A DNA stretch of 64,000 nucleotides, from the NCBI GenBank assembly GCA_947561585.1, contig CANNZV010002351.1, forward strand, positions 1-64,000. The letters run 5' to 3'. Both the position numbers and the translations under genes were made by a program. Below, piece after piece: positions 45,600-56,768 of this stretch; the first letter of the stretch is position 1; the number at the start of each line of letters is the position of its first letter. Origin of the DNA: Caprella mutica. Lineage: Eukaryota; Arthropoda; Malacostraca; Amphipoda; Caprellidae. Below the pieces are notes generated by a model. It had not been told where the DNA came from and did not search any database. It worked only from the letters and a program-made list of their open reading frames with translations.

Positions 45600-48500
45600 C
45601 TGAGAAGATAAATACAGTTTTAATCATGGTTTCATGAATAATCTTTGTGAAAATATCTGTCATTAAAATCATCAACAGCTCATGTTCCTGATAATATAGT
45701 CTAGAGACCTTGAATGATTTTGGCTTGAAAAAATTCATACAATGTCTATCTACAGACACTACAAATACTATTCCACTAGGGATGAACTCTTACGGCGAAG
45801 AACATTCACAGAATATCAATTTACATTCCATACTAATTATTAAAATATATAGATAACATCAAAATGAAGCTACGACATCTAAAGTTCTCTTACCTGCCCG
45901 CCATTCACTTCGAAGTTCCTCTTGAAAAGGCTCTTACACAAGAAAGGGCTGGCGATTTTGAGGGTAACCTGCCTAAGAGTGACTGAAGCCACGGCGTTTT
46001 CAGTCATGCCCCACCCCGTCACGGTGACGGAGGCTCCGATTCGAACATCTGAAGATGATAGTCTAGCGGGGGGCAGACACAGTGGCTTGACGTAAGCTGG
46101 GAAATGAAAACGGTAGTTTATTACTATTTTTAAAGATAAAATTTCTCCATGTTTTTTTCGGTACAATTATGTATATTATAGATATATTCTATAGTGAATG
46201 AGTGTCCTGAGTAAGAGGACTACCCCACATAGAGAACAAATTTTCTTTAGTCTGCTATAAAATAGCCATCAGTTTTCTAAAACTAATGGCCATTTATGGC
46301 AGACTAAAGAAAATTAGTTCACTATACAGGGTGGGTCAAAAAAACCGGAACCCAACTTTGATTTAATATATTTCAGAAACTACTAACATTATGATTTTTC
46401 TAAAATCACTATTATGTTCGTCTACTTGTTTTACATAAATATTGAAAAATTCAAAAGAATTTATATGTCAATAATGATGCTACAGTGATTTCTTAGATTG
46501 TAGAAGTGACAAAGATTGTTTTAATTACAAAAAAAACGATAATCCTTTCTATTTATAACATATCATTAACAACCCATAATAAAATATATATTAAATCTTT
46601 ATTTTTTCCTCACTATCTACCGAATCCCTCCACATGTCCTCCATTTCTTCCCGAATTATCTAATTCAGTCCATATTCTCATTGCTGCCATAACGATCGCT
46701 GTGCAACATTTGCTAACTGATGTGTTCAACAATTGCATTATTGCAATAAACTATGCAAATGAGTGGACCCCAAGATCCTGGACATGACACCAGGTGTTTT
46801 TTTTTTTTATTTGGACATTGAAGAGTAAAGAGTACTCAACTCCGCCTGTAAATTTAGGACACTTGAATGAGAGAATCACAAGTGAAGTGAATTTACTCTA
46901 AGAAAATTCTGCAATAATTAAAAGAGTTATGGCAGCTATGAGAACAAGAATTGAATTATGTCAAGAAATGGTGGACATGTGTAGAAATTAAGGATAGAAT
47001 TAAGACTAAATATTTATTTAATAATGGTTTGTTAATGATGCATTGTGAATGATTGTTGTGTTAGGTATTTCTGTTAAATAAAAAAAATGTCAGTAAATTT
47101 TTCTGTTTGTGCGCAAGCATACATTTGACACAGTTTACTATAATCACTATTGCATCAATATTGAAGAACAAATAGTTCTGAATTTTTCACCATTTATGTA
47201 AAAAAAGTAGACAAACACAACGATGATTTTAGAAAAATCATGACGTCAGTAGTTTCTGAGATATATTAAATCAAAGTTGGGTTTCGCTTTTTTTGACCCA
47301 CACGTACAGGACTCTACTTTCACTATAGATTTCCACTGTAGTTGAACACCGACAAAAAATTGTGCGTAATTACATGTTTTAACTCGACTGTTATACAGAT
47401 AACTTATTTGTTATTACATAAACAAATTGTCCCATAAAACAAAAGTCATTTGTATTTTAAATTTATAAATTTCTATTCATTGAATGCAAGTTCAATTCAA
47501 TATCCACTCTCGTTTTACAACAAAAAATTTATTAATACATGAAATAATAGATAGTGAAGTATTATCGAAAATATATAAATAGCTTAAGACCTTCCCACGT
47601 GAATAACCGACCCATCCGATGACACAGGGTGAAAATAACGCAAGTGCTAAAATGGTCCGCTGGTAAAGCAATCATATTTTAGATTCAAAATAGAAAAACG
47701 CTTTTGTTATTTTCTCTAATTATCCGTGGGGGGGGGGGGGGGGTATGAATTTCCATGATATAAGAAGCAATTCTGCTGTTTAATTGGTGTAAAACTTTAG
47801 TCAAATATCTATTTTTGGATCGTTTTTCGCGTGGGAGAGTCTTAAATATAGTGTTGAATTCTATACCCCCCTCTCTCCCCCCCCCCCCCCCTTTCTAAAG
47901 TTAAGCTTCCCCCCCCCCCCCGCCCCCCCACCGCGACAAAGTATGTCAAGTGGTACTTATTGAAAGGTAAATATCTCGAAAATGTACAAAATAAAATATC
48001 AAAAATGCACAGACGGAATATTTAAATCCGCCAAAACGTCTATTATTGTCGAGTACGGTGAATATTATCGTATTTTATCGTAAAATATCATCTTATAATT
48101 ATTATTTGTGATGTTCGAATGATAGACAATATATATTTAAAAATCATGATTAAATACGATTCAATTTTCGTCAAATATTTTTATCCTCGTAGATATAGAT
48201 GATAATTTGTACAATCAATAATAATATTCCGACAAGATTATCTGCTATTTCTTGGTTAGTATTCATAGAGGCATATTCCCACCTGTATAGTTAAGTCTGC
48301 TTGCTAGTTTAATCAGTGCGATATCATTGTTGTAATTGAATGGTTTGCTGTAGTTAGGGTGAATGAAAGTGTCTCCAACTCCCATGGATAGAACCCTGTC
48401 CGCACACTGTCCTCTGTAACAGTCCGGGTCCGTAGAAAGATCCCAGTCACCAACTTCAACACTTTTCCTGAAACAAGAATGAAATTATCGTACATACTTC

Positions 48501-50056
48501 TTGAAAAAATTCAAACTTAATGTTCATATCAAGGAGATTTAAAATGAAAGTTGAAGGTTTTCAAAAGATTTAAGTTTTCGAATAGTAATCTATCTATTTC
48601 ATGACCAAGAACAGAGTTGAAAATCAGGAGTAAAATAGGAAAATTTCGACCAACTGATGATAGATAGACATTTTACAGTTCGAAAATTTGAATCCTTAAT
48701 CCTTTAACGCTCTGGACAAATGGTAGACAAGTTTATAAAATGTCCAACATGTAGAATTTCAATTAACTACTGCAGTACTCTTCTATAGTGATTGAGTTAA
48801 GATTTACTCTTGAATAGTGAACAAATTTTCTTTTCGTCTGCCATAAAATAACCATCAGTTTTCTACAACTGATGGCAATTCATCGTAGACTAAAGAAAAA
48901 AATTTCACTATTCAGGTTACATCCTAACTTATTCACTATAGAGGGGTACACTATAGAGGAGTTCTACTGTAATCCAATTACACATAGAATACTTTGTTCC
49001 CGGTGTGTTAGCCATGGAGTATAACTCATTCATTTCTTATAATTTAATAACTTATTCATTTCTATTAATTTAATCACTCACAAGGTCCAGCTCCCGACCT
49101 CAGCAGTGTCGAGACAATGGGCTGCTGTAACGATGTACTTGTCGTTGATCAAACTTCCAGAACAGCGAACTTCCTGAGCGGTCTGCTGGGCATCTGCATT
49201 TCAAGCATCAATGGTTAAAAATTACTGTGATAATAAGATAAGTAAAGTGATGATAATATGTAACTTACTTTCATACTTGAGAGCAACAACCCAAGGATGT
49301 TGTCCGAACTTTGCCTCAATGCCTCCAAAAATTCTACTCTGCTTCTTCGGGATACCGCAAACTCTTGGGAAAAACCTGTCTTGTTGTCTTCTTTCATTTT
49401 CTCTTCTTTCATTTTCTCTTCTTTCATTTTCCCTTCTTTCAATTTCCCTTCTTTCATTTTCTCTTCTTTCAATTTCTCTTCTCCTATTTTGTCTTCTTCT
49501 ATTTTGTCTTCTGGCTTGATTGCCAGTTTTCCCTCGCCATTTCCTCCATCTGTTTCTTGTTGGAAAGATGACATTTCCTGGATACCTTCTGGATGGTGGT
49601 GCCAAAGTGGTTGACGCCATTTCCGTTGTTGTAGGTACCAGCACATCGAACACTTCTGCATCTGGGTTTATCCGATTTGAATAATCGCAGCAGACCTGAT
49701 TGAAGATACACAATTCGAAAAGGGTAATTGGTTTCTTCGTGTAATTGATGAATAAAAAATTGAACCAAAGAATGGTCTCTAATTATAAATTTCAATTACT
49801 TGACGATTTACAGATTCTAGATAAAATTAAGTGGTTGATTTAAAGATTCAGAATCATCCCTTCCTTTTCTTAAAGATTTATAAAAAGTTAAGTGGTCGAT
49901 TTAAAGAATCAAAATCATTCCTAACCTTTGGAATCCATCCGGAGTATCCACAAATGACAGACCTGATGGCCATGTATACCCCGGGTGTTTGGTCCCTTAC
50001 CATCTGCCTGAGGTGGGGGCACTGGTCTACGGTCACACACAAAGAAGGGTCACATC
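45372..50056 (-). CDS. Clip-domain trypsin-like serine protease, gene A (5' exon missing)
   Basis: Six exons on the minus strand: 50056-49926, 49695-49269, 49193-49082, 48467-48283, 46096-45894 and 45599-45372. All have GT-AG borders and matching phases, and give about 427 residues. A clip domain with six cysteines (CDPSLC...QC...VICG...VCC) is followed by an Arg/Glu-rich linker, the partner cysteine (VCGI) and the activation site R|IFGG. The S1A catalytic domain has His (VTAAHC, 49117-49119), Asp (NDIALIKL, 48323-48325) and Ser (CTGDSGSP, 45552-45554). Asp six residues before the Ser predicts cleavage after Arg/Lys. The family consists of secreted zymogens acting in haemolymph cascades (melanisation, Toll activation, clotting); the exact role here is unknown. 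The signal-peptide exon was not found upstream. Confidence 0.93.
45894..46096 (-). CDS. Protease A exon: Gly-Trp-Gly region
   Basis: 203 bp, acceptor tttcccag and donor gtaagag. It encodes AYVKPLCLPPARLSSSD, VTVTGWGMTENAVAS and FKRNFEVNGGQ: the interchain cysteine (PLCLP) and the GWG segment before the Ser exon. The intron upstream of it contains the mariner insertion. Confidence 0.94.
46190..47340. mobile_element. MITE in an intron of gene A, split by a mariner element
   Basis: Its parts lie at 46190-46326 and 47305-47340. The hairpin ttttctttagtctgc / gcagactaaagaaaa encloses atagccatcagttttct and its inverse. The uninterrupted counterpart is at 59330-59495. Ends rich in tatagtgaa relate it to the MITEs at 48770-48969 and 61972-62132. 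Confidence 0.7.
46327..47304 (+). mobile_element. Degenerate Tc1/mariner element in gene A intron
   Basis: 978 bp between TA dinucleotides (46325-46326 and 47305-47306). Terminal inverted repeats begin gggtgggtcaaaaaaa and continue inward over aacccaactttgatttaata for about 80 bp. The 3' half retains the transposase C-terminus with stops: LKSKEYSTPPVNLGHLNERI, then MAAMRTRIELCQEMVDMCRN. The sequence preceding it (NEWTPRSW) resembles the conserved WPPRSPDL block, now shifted. It is absent from the matching place in copy B. Confidence 0.85.
47728..47935. repeat. Long G run and C runs in an intron of gene A
   Basis: Sixteen consecutive G at 47728-47743 are followed by C runs of about 15 (47877-47891) and 13 (47909-47921), then more C-rich sequence. 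Copy B has only a 12-C run at 59971-59982 and no long G run. The G and C runs could pair with each other or form G-quadruplex and i-motif structures. Confidence 0.85.
48283..48467 (-). CDS. Protease A exon: catalytic Asp
   Basis: 185 bp, from gtttcag to the donor gtgggaa. It encodes SVEVGDWDLSTDPDC and PFNYNNDIALIKLASRLNYT. Both extra cysteines (DPDCYRGQC) typical of clip proteases are present. Confidence 0.94.
48770..48969. mobile_element. MITE in gene A intron (CAGTAGAACTCC family)
   Basis: About 200 bp. The right end is gaggagttctactg followed by TA; the left end is degraded (tgcagtactcttctatagtg). The internal hairpin has ccatcagttttct and its inverse. The orthologous copy in B is 61972-62132. 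Confidence 0.7.
49082..49193 (-). CDS. Protease A exon: catalytic His
   Basis: 112 bp; acceptor gaaatgcag, donor gtgagt. It encodes AQQTAQEVRCSGSLIND and then KYIVTAAHCLDTAEVGSWT. It carries the catalytic His and the flanking surface loops where copies A and B differ most. Confidence 0.94.
49269..49695 (-). CDS. Protease A exon: clip end, linker, activation site
   Basis: It starts VCCDYS, supplying clip Cys5-Cys6 directly after IPK of the previous exon. It then has a Thr/Pro-rich stretch, the RRENE-type repeat, and CGIPKKQSR|IFGG with the scissile bond between 49333 and 49332. The donor is GAAA before gtaagt, phase 1. Confidence 0.93.
49383..49500 (-). repeat. 15-bp coding minisatellite in protease A linker
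   Basis: On the plus strand the unit is ttctcttctttcatt, with variants cttccc and caatt. On the gene strand it encodes a run of NERRE or IERRE pentapeptides between the clip and catalytic domains. The 15-bp period preserves the frame. Confidence 0.92.
49926..50056 (-). CDS. Protease A exon: clip domain
   Basis: The acceptor is ttttttgcag before GATGTGACC; the donor is CCAAAG before gttag. It begins with two bases of a split codon and ends in phase 0. It encodes Cys1-Cys4 of the clip domain (CDPSLCVTVDQCPHLRQM, then SVICGYSGWIPK). Confidence 0.92.
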
Positions 50057-50167
50057 CTGCAAAAAAGAGAGACTAACTGTAAGAGAGCGAATGCAATCTG
50101 AATTATTGATTATTGTGAAAAATAAAAGTAATTGGTTTTTGAATTTCTGATATGTGGAGATATATTA

Positions 50168-50778
50168 CACTGGGTAAAAAAAATATATTTTTTAAATCAG
50201 CTGAAATAAACTAATTTTGATGCTGTGAGTCCAAAAATTATTTTGGTTTTGCTCAATCAGGTCAGGATTTTTTTGCTACAGAAATTTAAAAAAAAATAGA
50301 TTTTGCGTAAAAAAAAACAAATTTCTGCGGATCAGCAGCTGAGAAACCCCTGATGATTTTTTTCCGTTTTCCTCAGGAAATAAAAGACAACGTATCCAAA
50401 TTCATTCAGTTTTATTTACTCCATCAAATTGAGTCTGGAGGCCAACAGCTCGGAATAAGTCTTCGGCAAGCTGAGATCCCGAACCAGATCATTAAGCTCA
50501 CATTGTGAAAAGGGCTGCAGCCCATCTTGTGCTTTATTCTTCTCTTTTGTATATTGTAATGTTGTTATTATTGTAATTCGATGTATTCTTCAAGAAAAAT
50601 ATGATTGAACTCAACTCCCCGATATTAACATATGTTTAGTTCGTCAGGTAGGTCTATGGCTGTATCTCGAAAAGTTGACCTGATAGAGCAAAATGAATGT
50701 GATATTCGGACTCAAAACTTCAAAATTAGTCTAAATCAGATGAGAAACCCCTGTCAATTTTTTGGCTTTTACCCAGTG
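50168..50778. mobile_element. 611-bp DNA transposon with CACTGGGT ends
   Basis: The termini cactgggtaaaa and ttttacccagtg are flanked by TTA on both sides (50165-50167, 50779-50781). Inverted similarity extends about 105 bp inward: actaattttgatgctgtgag pairs with the complement of ggactcaaaacttcaaaatt. It is absent from copy B, where gatatgtggagac runs on without interruption. CACTG ends with a 3-bp duplication suggest a CACTA/EnSpm-like element; a TTA-targeting Harbinger type is an alternative. No transposase frame. Confidence 0.8.
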
Positions 50779-50799
50779 TTATCATTAACATTATATTTT

Positions 50800-50925
50800 A
50801 CGTATACTAATTATTCAGGTAATACTTTACTCACTATTTAGAAAACATTTTACTAATTATTTAAGTAGTACTTTACTAACTATTTAGGTACTAATTTACT
50901 CACTATTTGGGTAGTATCCTGAGAC
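50800..50925. repeat. 23-bp minisatellite, short allele (about 5 copies)
   Basis: Diverged units of actcactatttaggtacta. They occupy the place corresponding to the long array that begins near 63335 in copy B. Confidence 0.85.
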
Positions 50926-51334
50926 AGTTTCCCTCATCAAAAATACCGCCAGCAAAAAACGCACCAACATTTTCCTTTAGTTCGTCAATCAGTTTTTGTG
51001 TGCAAGATATAATATAACTTCAATATATTACAACTTTATCAAAATGTTAAAAATGAAAACAATATCAACGCAGTTATTTATTCTGTGAATGAAGAAAAAT
51101 GTTAAAAATACGGTATGTTTATAAAATAGTTATGACAATGAAATAATATTGACAAAGTTCTTGAAATTGTTATCGTTTTTATCGAGAAAATTAAATTCCA
51201 CATGATTTTATATACTATATCATGAATTATTATTATATTCATATAAATATTTGAAGTATTTTAAATTGGTCAGCCATGGAGAACAGTTACCATGTGATGT
51301 TTTGTATGTTTGTTATTGATTGATGTTTAACAAA

Positions 51335-51450
51335 GGGAAGTCCAAGTTATCGGACGTTTCCACATTTTCGAGCATGTAAGAAACTACATATAACAATTGT
51401 CATTTACCTTTTGATAAATACAACTGTGGACCTGACCAATAACCTTGAAC
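51335..51450. repeat. Partial copy of the 53747-53947 foldback family
   Basis: gtccaagttatcggacgttt followed by ccacattttcgagcatgtaa matches the inner part of the right arm of the element at 53747-53947. Only one arm is present. Another fragment (gatcggaaatgtgaaacc) is near 54628. Confidence 0.6.
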
Positions 51451-51611
51451 TTATCCTATATTAACCGTATTTAATTTGGTCCACCATACTTAATGCTCTT
51501 TACTTTGATATCAAATGGACATAACGACAATGTCATTCAATCTAATTACAATGTCCTTCGTAATTAATTTCAACAGTTAATTATGTACAGATCCATCTAA
51601 TATAAGCAGCG

Positions 51612-52190
51612 AAGAAATATCTGCTAATATCTACTAAAACAAGGCAAAAAATATCTGCTAATATCTACTAAAACAAGGCAAGAAATATCTGCTAATATCT
51701 ACTAAAACCAGGCAAGAAATATCTGCTAATATCTACTGAAACAAGGCAAGAAATATCTGCTAATATCTACTGAAACAAGGCAAGAAATATCTGCTAATAT
51801 CTACTGAAACAAGGCAAGAAATATCTGCTAATATCTACTAAAACAAGGCAAGAAAAATCTGCTAATATCTACTAAAAAAAGGCAAGAAATATCTGCTAAT
51901 ATCTACTAAAACAAGGCAAGAAATATTTGCTAATATCTACTGAAACAAGGCAAGAAATATCTGCTAATATCTACTAAAACAAGGCAAGAAATATCTGCTA
52001 ATATCTACTAAAACAAGGCAAGAAATATCAGCTAATATCTACTAAAACAAGGCAAGAAATATCTGCTAATATCTACTAAAACAAGGCAAGAAATATCTGC
52101 TAATATCTACTAAAACTAGGCAAGTAATATCTGCTAATATCTCCTTTAACCAGGGGACAAACATTTGCTAATATCTCCCATAACCAGGCA
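51612..52190. repeat. 34-bp minisatellite, about 15 copies
   Basis: The tandem unit is aaatatctgctaatatctac followed by taaaacaaggcaag. Variants have tgaaac or taaaaaaagg. The right end decays into two poorly matching units. Confidence 0.95.
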
Positions 52191-52734
52191 CTAGTGTCCC
52201 TAACATCCCTCACTACAAACAGCGTCTCATAAACTGAGGCATCAATAGACGCTTCTTCTTCAATCACCAGATTAATGAATCACTCAACTGTCAATTAGTT
52301 ATATAGTCACTAATGCTATGTGCGTCATTTACTGCATTGGTCTATGTCCTGTGATGTGCGTAGATAACATTATAAATATAAAACAGGATACTTATCTAGA
52401 ATAACTAAATAGAGATAAAAATAGAATGCATAGTTAATTTTACTATACAGTAAGTAATGCACAAGAAATATTGTATATGTAAACATTATTTCTTTGTTAC
52501 TTCATACATAATTATTATATTTTGTGTAAAATACAAGGAATATTTTATCTCGAATCATTTTGTATGTAATTACAATTTAGGCACATGTGCATTGTGAAAA
52601 GAAAACTAATTTGCTGTGTATAGCGAATTATCATATTATTATTCTGCTTGTTAGTTCGCACATGTGTTACGCTCAGATAATAATTTGATATAAATTAATA
52701 TCCCTAATTTTCTTGACACAAATTTTGACACAAA

Positions 52735-52900
52735 TTATTCCGACACATTTTTTTGACAAAAATTTTTTTGACAAAAATTTTTTTGACAAAAATTTTTTTG
52801 ACAAAAATTTTTTTGACACAAATTTTTTTGACACAATTTTTTTTGGCACAATTTTTTTTTTGGACACAAATTTTTTTGACACAAATATTTGGACACATCT
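52735..52900. repeat. 15-bp T-rich minisatellite
   Basis: The unit gacaaaaattttttt is repeated, drifting to gacacaaattttttt. Translated frames across it are lysine or phenylalanine repeats without other support. Confidence 0.9.
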
Positions 52901-52904
52901 AAAA

Positions 52905-53225
52905 GTCGAGATACGAAAAGTCGAGAGAAACTAAAAAAGCAGGCAAAATGGAAAAAAATACGAATATGGAAAATCAGGAAAATCCGAAAACTTAAATATC
53001 TGTAAAGACTGAAATAGACCCGGAAAATCGAAACTGGAAAACTCAGAAAAAAAATTGGAAAAGAAACCCGGAAAATAAGAAAAACAGAAAAAAAGAAAAA
53101 ACTGAAATATTTGGAAAACCAATAAATTAAGAAAATTGAAAAATCGGGAGACCGAAAAATTAGGAAACTGAAAAATCCGGGAAAATGAAAATTCGGGAAA
53201 AACGGAAAAGCAGAAAAGCAAATTT
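52905..53225. repeat. Degenerate purine-rich tract
   Basis: The plus strand is dominated by A and G, with recurring phrases such as ggaaaac, gaaaaatcggg and ccggaaaat about every 10-16 bp. It abuts the T-rich array to the left and may be a decayed minisatellite. Confidence 0.7.
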
Positions 53226-53746
53226 AGCTTCTGCCCGAATGAGGATGAGAATTATTTAAATGCTGTTATTTTTAGTTTAGTTTTCAGTTATTATATACAA
53301 ATTTATGAAGATTACAATTTAAGTAAGTAAATATACATACTACACACGTGATCAATCTATGTAAGAACCCGTGGATTATCCACGGGTACCGCTAGTTTAC
53401 CATTAAACCACAAAATTTAATATGATTTAATTATATATTTTATATGACATCTATTAACTACACACATAAGCATATAGCACACTAATCGTTTGTATTTTTA
53501 CGATATGCAACAGAATATAACACAAGCAAAATGAAAATAGATAATGAATAATAATGCAAAAGATAGAACAAGTTATAAATAGCAACTTTAAGACGGACTT
53601 TACAGAGTGAAGATAACAAAGAAACTGAGATGTGATTATATAGAGCATGTGTTTGATATAACAGAGGAAACGGTGAACATTGTCGTTGTGTCATTTTTGA
53701 CGTCAGAGTTAAGAGTATTGGAAGCAAATTAAACCTAATCAATGTA

Positions 53747-53947
53747 GGGTAAGCTCCAAGTTATTGGACTGATCCATATTTTCAATCATGTAAATGAAAG
53801 TAAATACTACTACTTGATCTTAAATTTAAGTTGTACCCATGATATCATGGTATCATGGGTACAACTTAAAATAAAAGTTAAATAGTAATATTTTTTGTTT
53901 TTACATGCTCGGAAATGTGATACCGCCCGATAACTTGGAACTTACCC
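53747..53947. mobile_element. 201-bp foldback MITE
   Basis: The ends gggtaagctccaagttat and the complement of ataacttggaacttaccc are flanked by TA (53745-53746, 53948-53949). Complementarity continues into the centre at ttaagttgtacccatgata, so the whole element can fold. Fragments of the family lie at 51335-51450 and near 54628. Confidence 0.85.
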
Positions 53948-54154
53948 TATCAATCAAAAACAAACATCACAAACTGTACTCTATGGCTGTAAAAGATTTA
54001 TCTCAATATAATAATAAATCATGATATAATATATAAATTATGTACAGTTTCAAATTCTCGATAAAAACTATGACCTTTCAAGAACTTTGTCAGTGTTATT
54101 CCATTACTATAATTAAAAAAATAGACCACATATGATAACAATAAGAACTAGATG

Positions 54155-54365
54155 GCGGTCACTCGTAGAGCGCATACCTTCGTCACCGCTTATGAAATGA
54201 CCTTGACCACCCAATAATTTGATTCGAGTTATTAATGACCTTGACCTTTTACCCGTTCCCTTTAAATCTAATCAATTTTTCCTGGATAATGACCATTCAT
54301 TCCAATACATTTCAGATAATTTAAGTGAAAACTTTTTGAATTATGCGAATAACAAGATTATAATT
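54155..54365 (+). repeat. Dispersed repeat family, copy 2
   Basis: It begins cggtcactcgtagagcgcat, contains atgaccttgaccaccc and tgaccttgacctttta, and ends gcgaataacaagattataa. It is related to 1362-1812 and 56769-58103. Confidence 0.65.
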
Positions 54366-55067
54366 TCATAAATATATGAATGCAGCTTAAAGCATTACCT
54401 TCCACAATTTTCAAAGATTTGACGTGTCTATACAATAAATATAGACACATCACCAGACACTAGGGTTACTCTCCCTGAATCCAGGTCCATCATTACTCAT
54501 TTTTATATCCCGGAATAAGTAAATCCTTCGCGAGAAAATGTTTTAAATATAAATTGTAAATAAAATAAACTTACTTTTTCAGATATTATATACATATGTA
54601 CGTATATATATATATATATCTTCATATGATCGGAAATGTGAAACCGGTTGATAATTCTGCCCATAAAATATATGTACTTTAGTTCATACAGGGAGAAAAT
54701 AGAGCATAAATTTAAAATAAGTTCAAGCGATTATTTGACATCATTCTAATTCAGTGGTTCCCAGACTCTCATTTCTCACGAACCTGAACTTAAAATTAGT
54801 AAATAGCCACGGACCACCTTTCATGTCTCATAAGAGTGTCTTTACCCCAGGAAAAGAATATTAATTGATAAATATAAGGTTTAGTGCATTATTATGCAAT
54901 TATGGAAAATATATCAAGAGATGCAACAATTGAAAATATTTATAAATTTCAATATTGTGCAATAGTGGATAGAAAATTCACAACAAATTATAAATAATTC
55001 GGATCCTTTCCGTAACTAGATAGTTAAATAATTATAATTAAACTTCTTATTTCAATTGTTATCCACA

Positions 55068-55695
55068 AAGATACACACTGAGGCTGTATCTAGATACACA
55101 CTGAGGCTGTATCTAGATACAAACTGAGACTGTATTTAGATACACACTGATACTGTATCTAGATACACACTGAGACTGTATCTAGATACACACTGAGACT
55201 GTATCTAGATACACACTGAGGCTGTATCTAGATACACACTGAGACTGTATCTAGATACACACTGAGGCTGTATCTAGATACACACTGATACTGTACCTAG
55301 ATACACACTGAGACTGTATCTAGATACACAATGAGACTGTATCTAGATACACACTGAGACTGTATCTAGATACACACTGAGACTGTATCTAGAAACACAC
55401 TGAGACTGTATCTAGATACACACTGAGACTGTATCTAGATACACACTGAGACTGTATCTAGATACACACTGAGACTGCATTTAGATACACACTGAGGCTG
55501 TATCTAGATACACACTGAGACTGTATCTAGAAACACACTGAGACTGTATCTAGAAACACACTGAGACTGTATCTAGAAACACACTGAGACTGTATCTAGA
55601 TACACACTGAGACTGTATCTAGATACACACTGAGACTGTATCTAGATACACACTGAGACTGTATCTAGATACACACTGAGACTGTATCTAGATAT
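55068..55695. repeat. 23-bp minisatellite, about 27 copies
   Basis: The unit is atacacactgagactgtatc followed by tag. Common variants are gaggctg, gatactg and tagaaaca. Nearly every junction contains the palindrome tatctagata. Confidence 0.95.
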
Positions 55696-55769
55696 CTGAA
55701 ATGCAGTTAGGATGTTTGAGATTCTCTTTCATCCTTGGAAGTGAATTTAAAGTGAGGGGAGAACAGTAG

Positions 55770-55900
55770 TAATTAGTGAACAGTTAGTGAACAGTTAGTG
55801 ATTAGTGAACAGTTGTCGTGAATTAGTGAACATTTGTCGTGAATTAGTGAACAATTGTCGTGAATTAGTGAACAATCAGCTAACAACAGAGGGTGAACAA
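55770..55900. repeat. Short tandem repeat of gtgaacagttag / ttgtcgtgaattagtgaaca
   Basis: Left units are about 12 bp (agtgaacagtt). Right units are about 22 bp (tgtcgtgaattagtgaaca), about three copies. Confidence 0.8.
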
Positions 55901-56768
55901 TTAGAGAACAATAGTAACAGACAGACAGACACCGTTTAACAGACTTTATCTCTCTCCAAAGGACAGAATTCTAAGATTCCTTTTCGTCGCTTAATTACCT
56001 GCAATTCCTTGAATTCCTCAGGTGGAGATACTAGCAATGGCTTCCCCATTCTTCTTTTGGGAATCTAATATAATTTCATAAAATTCACCTTTATTAACTT
56101 CAAATAGTTGATAATGTCTTCATATTTGGATGTTTAGTTTTTGTTAATCTGACTTTTCTCAATGTAATTCATTTTAAATAATAAAAAATATATAAGATTT
56201 AGCGCATTTCTTTATGTTTTTCATTATTTTGTATTTAATTCTTCATTAAAGATTTTTTTTTCCATTTTCATTTTATTCATTTATTATTTTAAATATTTTA
56301 CTTCCCTTTTATTTTTTAATTCTCTTTTATATTTTATTCATAGAAGTCGTCAACTGAATATCCTGAGGGTTAAAGTAAATAATTAAGTTAATTAAAAATA
56401 ACAATACTTTATTTTTTACTGAAATTCTGTTCACATTAAAATATAATCAATACAATTTTATAATACAAACAGCTTGATTCATTAAGAGTCTATCAGTGAC
56501 TTGTAGAGTATAAAAACATAAAATATAACTAAAAATACAAATCTACCTAAATATATGAAAATTATAAAACCTACCTAAGTTACCGGTCAATGAAATAACA
56601 ACAAATACAATGTAAAAACAAACATTTAACAGGACTAGGGTTTTAACGGTTAAAACACTTTATTAGAATAATAACATTAATTATTGATGTAGATGATAAT
56701 TAGAATTGATTCATGCATTACAATAATAAAATTCAATTCACATACACCACTAATAACTATATTATAAT

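Larger units (their letters stand above)
44112..50925. repeat. Segmental duplication, copy A
   Basis: From acagacagacaccgtttaac near 44120 to the minisatellite near 50925, this segment aligns throughout with 55908 to the right window edge in the same orientation. It carries one complete set of visible protease exons. Copy A alone has the mariner insertion at 46327-47304, the 611-bp element at 50168-50778 and a long G run near 47728. Confidence 0.93.

Noticed and set aside
46506..46787. 93-residue open frame as a gene
   Set aside because: It lies inside the degenerate mariner element and only its last residues resemble shifted transposase.
49215..49614. Ser/Phe- and Lys/Glu-rich frames over the protease linker
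   Set aside because: They are shadow frames of the 15-bp coding minisatellite; the minus-strand exon with VCC and RIFGG is the real one. The same holds at 62415-62766.
52673..53221. Lys-Lys-Phe-Val repeat and Phe-rich frames
   Set aside because: They arise from a T-rich minisatellite and a purine-rich tract, with no domain, start context or splice support.
50057..55000. Signal-peptide exon of protease A
   Set aside because: I looked for a minus-strand ATG plus hydrophobic stretch ending at a phase-1 donor but could not support one; RNA-seq would decide.
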